Assembly (NCBI GenBank): GCA_017388605.1
Contig: JAFPIE010000128.1
Location: forward strand, 1-7,462
Source: Acholeplasmatales bacterium
Lineage (GTDB): Bacteria > Bacillota_I > Bacilli_A > Acholeplasmatales > Anaeroplasmataceae
Length of the DNA stretch: 7,462 nt
Reading direction: 5' to 3'
The notes under the pieces are model-generated. The model was not told the origin of the DNA. It was given only the letters and a program-made list of their open reading frames with translations, and made no database searches. Positions 5,944 to 7,462 of the stretch are shown piece after piece (within the stretch, counting starts at the first letter, position 1; each line of letters begins with the position of its first letter). The translations under genes and the position numbers were made by a program.

Positions 5944-7431
5944 ATGAAAAAGGTTGGCATTATAGGAGCAGGGATCTCTGGCTTATCCTGTGGAATATAT
6001 CTTTTAAAAAAGGGCTTTGATGTATCTATATATGAAAAGAATGCCTATGCTGGTGGATTCTTAACCATCTGGAAAAGAAAAAATTCGATTATTGATGGTT
6101 GCATGCACTGGATGCAAGGATCAAAGGATGGCACAAAGCTAAATCAAATTTGGAAGGACCTTGGTGCTATAGATGATAAAGATACTATGATTCATCCTGA
6201 ATCCTTTTGTAATGTAGAATATCTAGGTAATGTATTTCATTTTTATATGGATATCCATAAATTAGAGGAGGAATTCTATAAATATTCAGATAATGATGAT
6301 GAGGAATGTAAAATATTTATAGATGCCGTAAAGCAAATGGGAATTATGGAAATCCCCAGTGATATTCCATATGAATTCATCGATCCTAAAAGTATCAAAA
6401 TGGATATGAATCTCATGCGTAAAATGCGCCATTATTTAAAGCTATCCATAGGTGAGGTTGCGGATAGGTTTCATAGTAAGGTCATACAATATGCCTTAAA
6501 GAATTGCTTAGTCAATTCCCATTTTAGTGCCTTTTATTTCATTCAAACCCTATCGAATTTCACACATAAAAATGCATCCATACCAAGAGGCTGTAGTATG
6601 TCTATGAGGGATGGAATATTAAATAAATATTTATCCTTGGGTGGTAAGATTTATTATAATAGCCCAGTAGATGAAATTCATATAGAGGGCTCTCGAGCTA
6701 TAGGCATAACCTTAGAAAATAAGGAATTCCATTCCTTTGATTATGTAGTTTCTGCCTGCGACCTACATTATTTAGAAAATCATTTATTAAAGAATAAATA
6801 TGAAATTAAGCCATTCCATGAATATGATATAGATAAGAAGAAATATCCAACCTATAGCTATGTCATTGCATCCTACCGTACCAAAATGAATTTTGAAGGC
6901 TATGATATAGCCCCAATTAAAAAAATAGATCCATATGATATTATGGGAATAAAGGGAGATGCTTTATCCATAAGACAATATGGCTACGATGATACATTAA
7001 TCACGAATGGCTATAAAACCATTCAGGTTTATCTTACAACCTATGAGGAGGATTATGAAAGAATTAAATCCTTTAGTAAGGAAGAATATAAATCTTTTAA
7101 GAATATGGTTGGAGAATTCTTTAAGAATGAATTAATAAAATATTATAAATGTGATGATTTTGAATTGATTGATGTATTAACTCCACTTACCTATGAAAGA
7201 TATAACAATAGCTATAAGGGCTCCTTCATGACCTATGCGCTATCACCTACTGTACCCCAAGTGACTAGAAGTGCCCTAGTTTCTGGTATCGATAATATCG
7301 TATTATCGAACCAATGGCTAATGCTCCCTGGAGGCACTGGAGTTGCGGCTGTAAGTGGCAAATTTGCAGCTTCCCTATTTCTTGATAAGGAAGGGTTAGA
7401 TTACAAGCTTTATATTCTTGTCAAATTATGA
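5944..7431 (+). CDS. FAD-dependent oxidoreductase, phytoene-desaturase / retinol-saturase-like
   Basis: A 495-residue flavoprotein of the CrtI/RetSat-like amine-oxidase superfamily. The N-terminus has the dinucleotide-binding signature: GAGISGL (8-14), Glu31 closing the second strand (YEKN) to bind ribose, and AGG (36-38). FVYVVSACD-like strand SFDYVVSACD (264-273) is the usual second FAD-domain strand. The C-terminal FAD-binding block is NIVLSNQWLMLPGGTGVAAVSGKFAA (451-476), preceded by YKGSFMTYALSP (424-435). The middle region (about 90-250) would form the substrate cavity. Relatives desaturate, saturate or isomerise carotenoids, retinoids and similar hydrophobic polyenes, but many bacterial members have no known substrate. 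No phytoene synthase or other carotenoid gene is nearby, so carotenoid synthesis is not claimed. No signal peptide or clear membrane helix is visible. The gene follows the HAD gene by 27 bases, across a terminator, and ends on TGA, the only complete gene here to do so. Confidence 0.9.
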   Translation: MKKVGIIGAGISGLSCGIYLLKKGFDVSIYEKNAYAGGFLTIWKRKNSIIDGCMHWMQGSKDGTKLNQIWKDLGAIDDKDTMIHPESFCNVEYLGNVFHFYMDIHKLEEEFYKYSDNDDEECKIFIDAVKQMGIMEIPSDIPYEFIDPKSIKMDMNLMRKMRHYLKLSIGEVADRFHSKVIQYALKNCLVNSHFSAFYFIQTLSNFTHKNASIPRGCSMSMRDGILNKYLSLGGKIYYNSPVDEIHIEGSRAIGITLENKEFHSFDYVVSACDLHYLENHLLKNKYEIKPFHEYDIDKKKYPTYSYVIASYRTKMNFEGYDIAPIKKIDPYDIMGIKGDALSIRQYGYDDTLITNGYKTIQVYLTTYEEDYERIKSFSKEEYKSFKNMVGEFFKNELIKYYKCDDFELIDVLTPLTYERYNNSYKGSFMTYALSPTVPQVTRSALVSGIDNIVLSNQWLMLPGGTGVAAVSGKFAASLFLDKEGLDYKLYILVKL

Positions 7432-7445
7432 AAAATTGATATAAT
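7418..7445 (+). promoter_or_regulatory. Extended -10 promoter for a gene beyond the window
   Basis: -35 TTGTCA (7418-7423, 5 of 6 matches), a 16-base spacer, and -10 TATAAT (7440-7445) preceded by TGA, giving an extended -10 TGnTATAAT. The -35 lies within the last codons of the FAD gene and the spacer covers its stop. Transcription would start near 7452. No FAD-gene terminator is visible before the window ends. Confidence 0.65.
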
Positions 7446-7462
7446 TAATATAGTGTTTAGAA

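Noticed and set aside
7429..7462. TGA as a tryptophan codon, extending the FAD enzyme to the window edge
   Set aside because: The frame does stay open after TGA. However, Trp is TGG wherever I checked, no gene has an internal TGA, and a promoter begins at the stop. TGA is a stop here.
1..7462. Mobile element, phage, CRISPR, defence island, riboswitch or tRNA
   Set aside because: I found no transposase or integrase motifs, terminal repeats, regular repeat arrays, cloverleaf or conserved riboswitch core. The complete genes are standard metabolic families in short, ordinary gaps.

Overview
The window is A+T-rich (by eye about two-thirds A+T). It has strong Shine-Dalgarno sites, sigma-A-type promoters with TATAAT or TAAAAT -10 boxes, and short hairpin-plus-T-tract terminators placed right at stop codons. 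This points to a low-GC Gram-positive bacterium (Bacillota, or a walled relative of the Mollicutes). Tryptophan is encoded by TGG wherever I checked, no gene has an internal TGA, and the last gene ends on TGA, so the standard bacterial code applies. Nothing in the sequence fixes the genus.

Layout, left to right. Positions 1-1419 (+) hold the 3' part of a gene whose start lies outside the window. It encodes a large extracytoplasmic region followed by a VanZ-like membrane domain. Positions 1483-2397 (+) encode a short-chain dehydrogenase/reductase of the retinol-dehydrogenase-like type. Two back-to-back intrinsic terminators (2399-2452) separate it from a convergent GH13 alpha-glucosidase (2454-4079, -). 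A 120-base divergent promoter region (4080-4199) serves the glucosidase on one side and shikimate dehydrogenase aroE (4200-4997, +) on the other. AroE is followed by a Cof-type HAD phosphatase (5056-5916, +) and a phytoene-desaturase/retinol-saturase-like FAD oxidoreductase (5944-7431, +). Each of those two junctions carries an intrinsic terminator. A good extended -10 promoter overlaps the end of the last gene and fires out of the window.

The five complete genes are intact, ordinary housekeeping or metabolic families. I see no mobile element, phage gene, CRISPR array or RNA gene, and no stretch over 300 bases without a gene. The genes do not form an obvious single pathway. The glucosidase would release glucose from short alpha-glucosides in the cytoplasm, and AroE belongs to aromatic precursor metabolism. 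The SDR and the FAD enzyme both resemble enzymes acting on hydrophobic or isoprenoid substrates, but their substrates cannot be read from sequence.

The points most worth a second look are: the VanZ domain carrying a large Ig-like extracytoplasmic region; an AroE cofactor pocket that looks NAD(H)- rather than NADP(H)-type; a terminator with the HAD stop codon in its loop and the next gene's ribosome-binding site directly after its T tract; and an identical 11-base promoter core in front of both the SDR and the glucosidase. I did not find convincing evidence of a new defence or mobile system.
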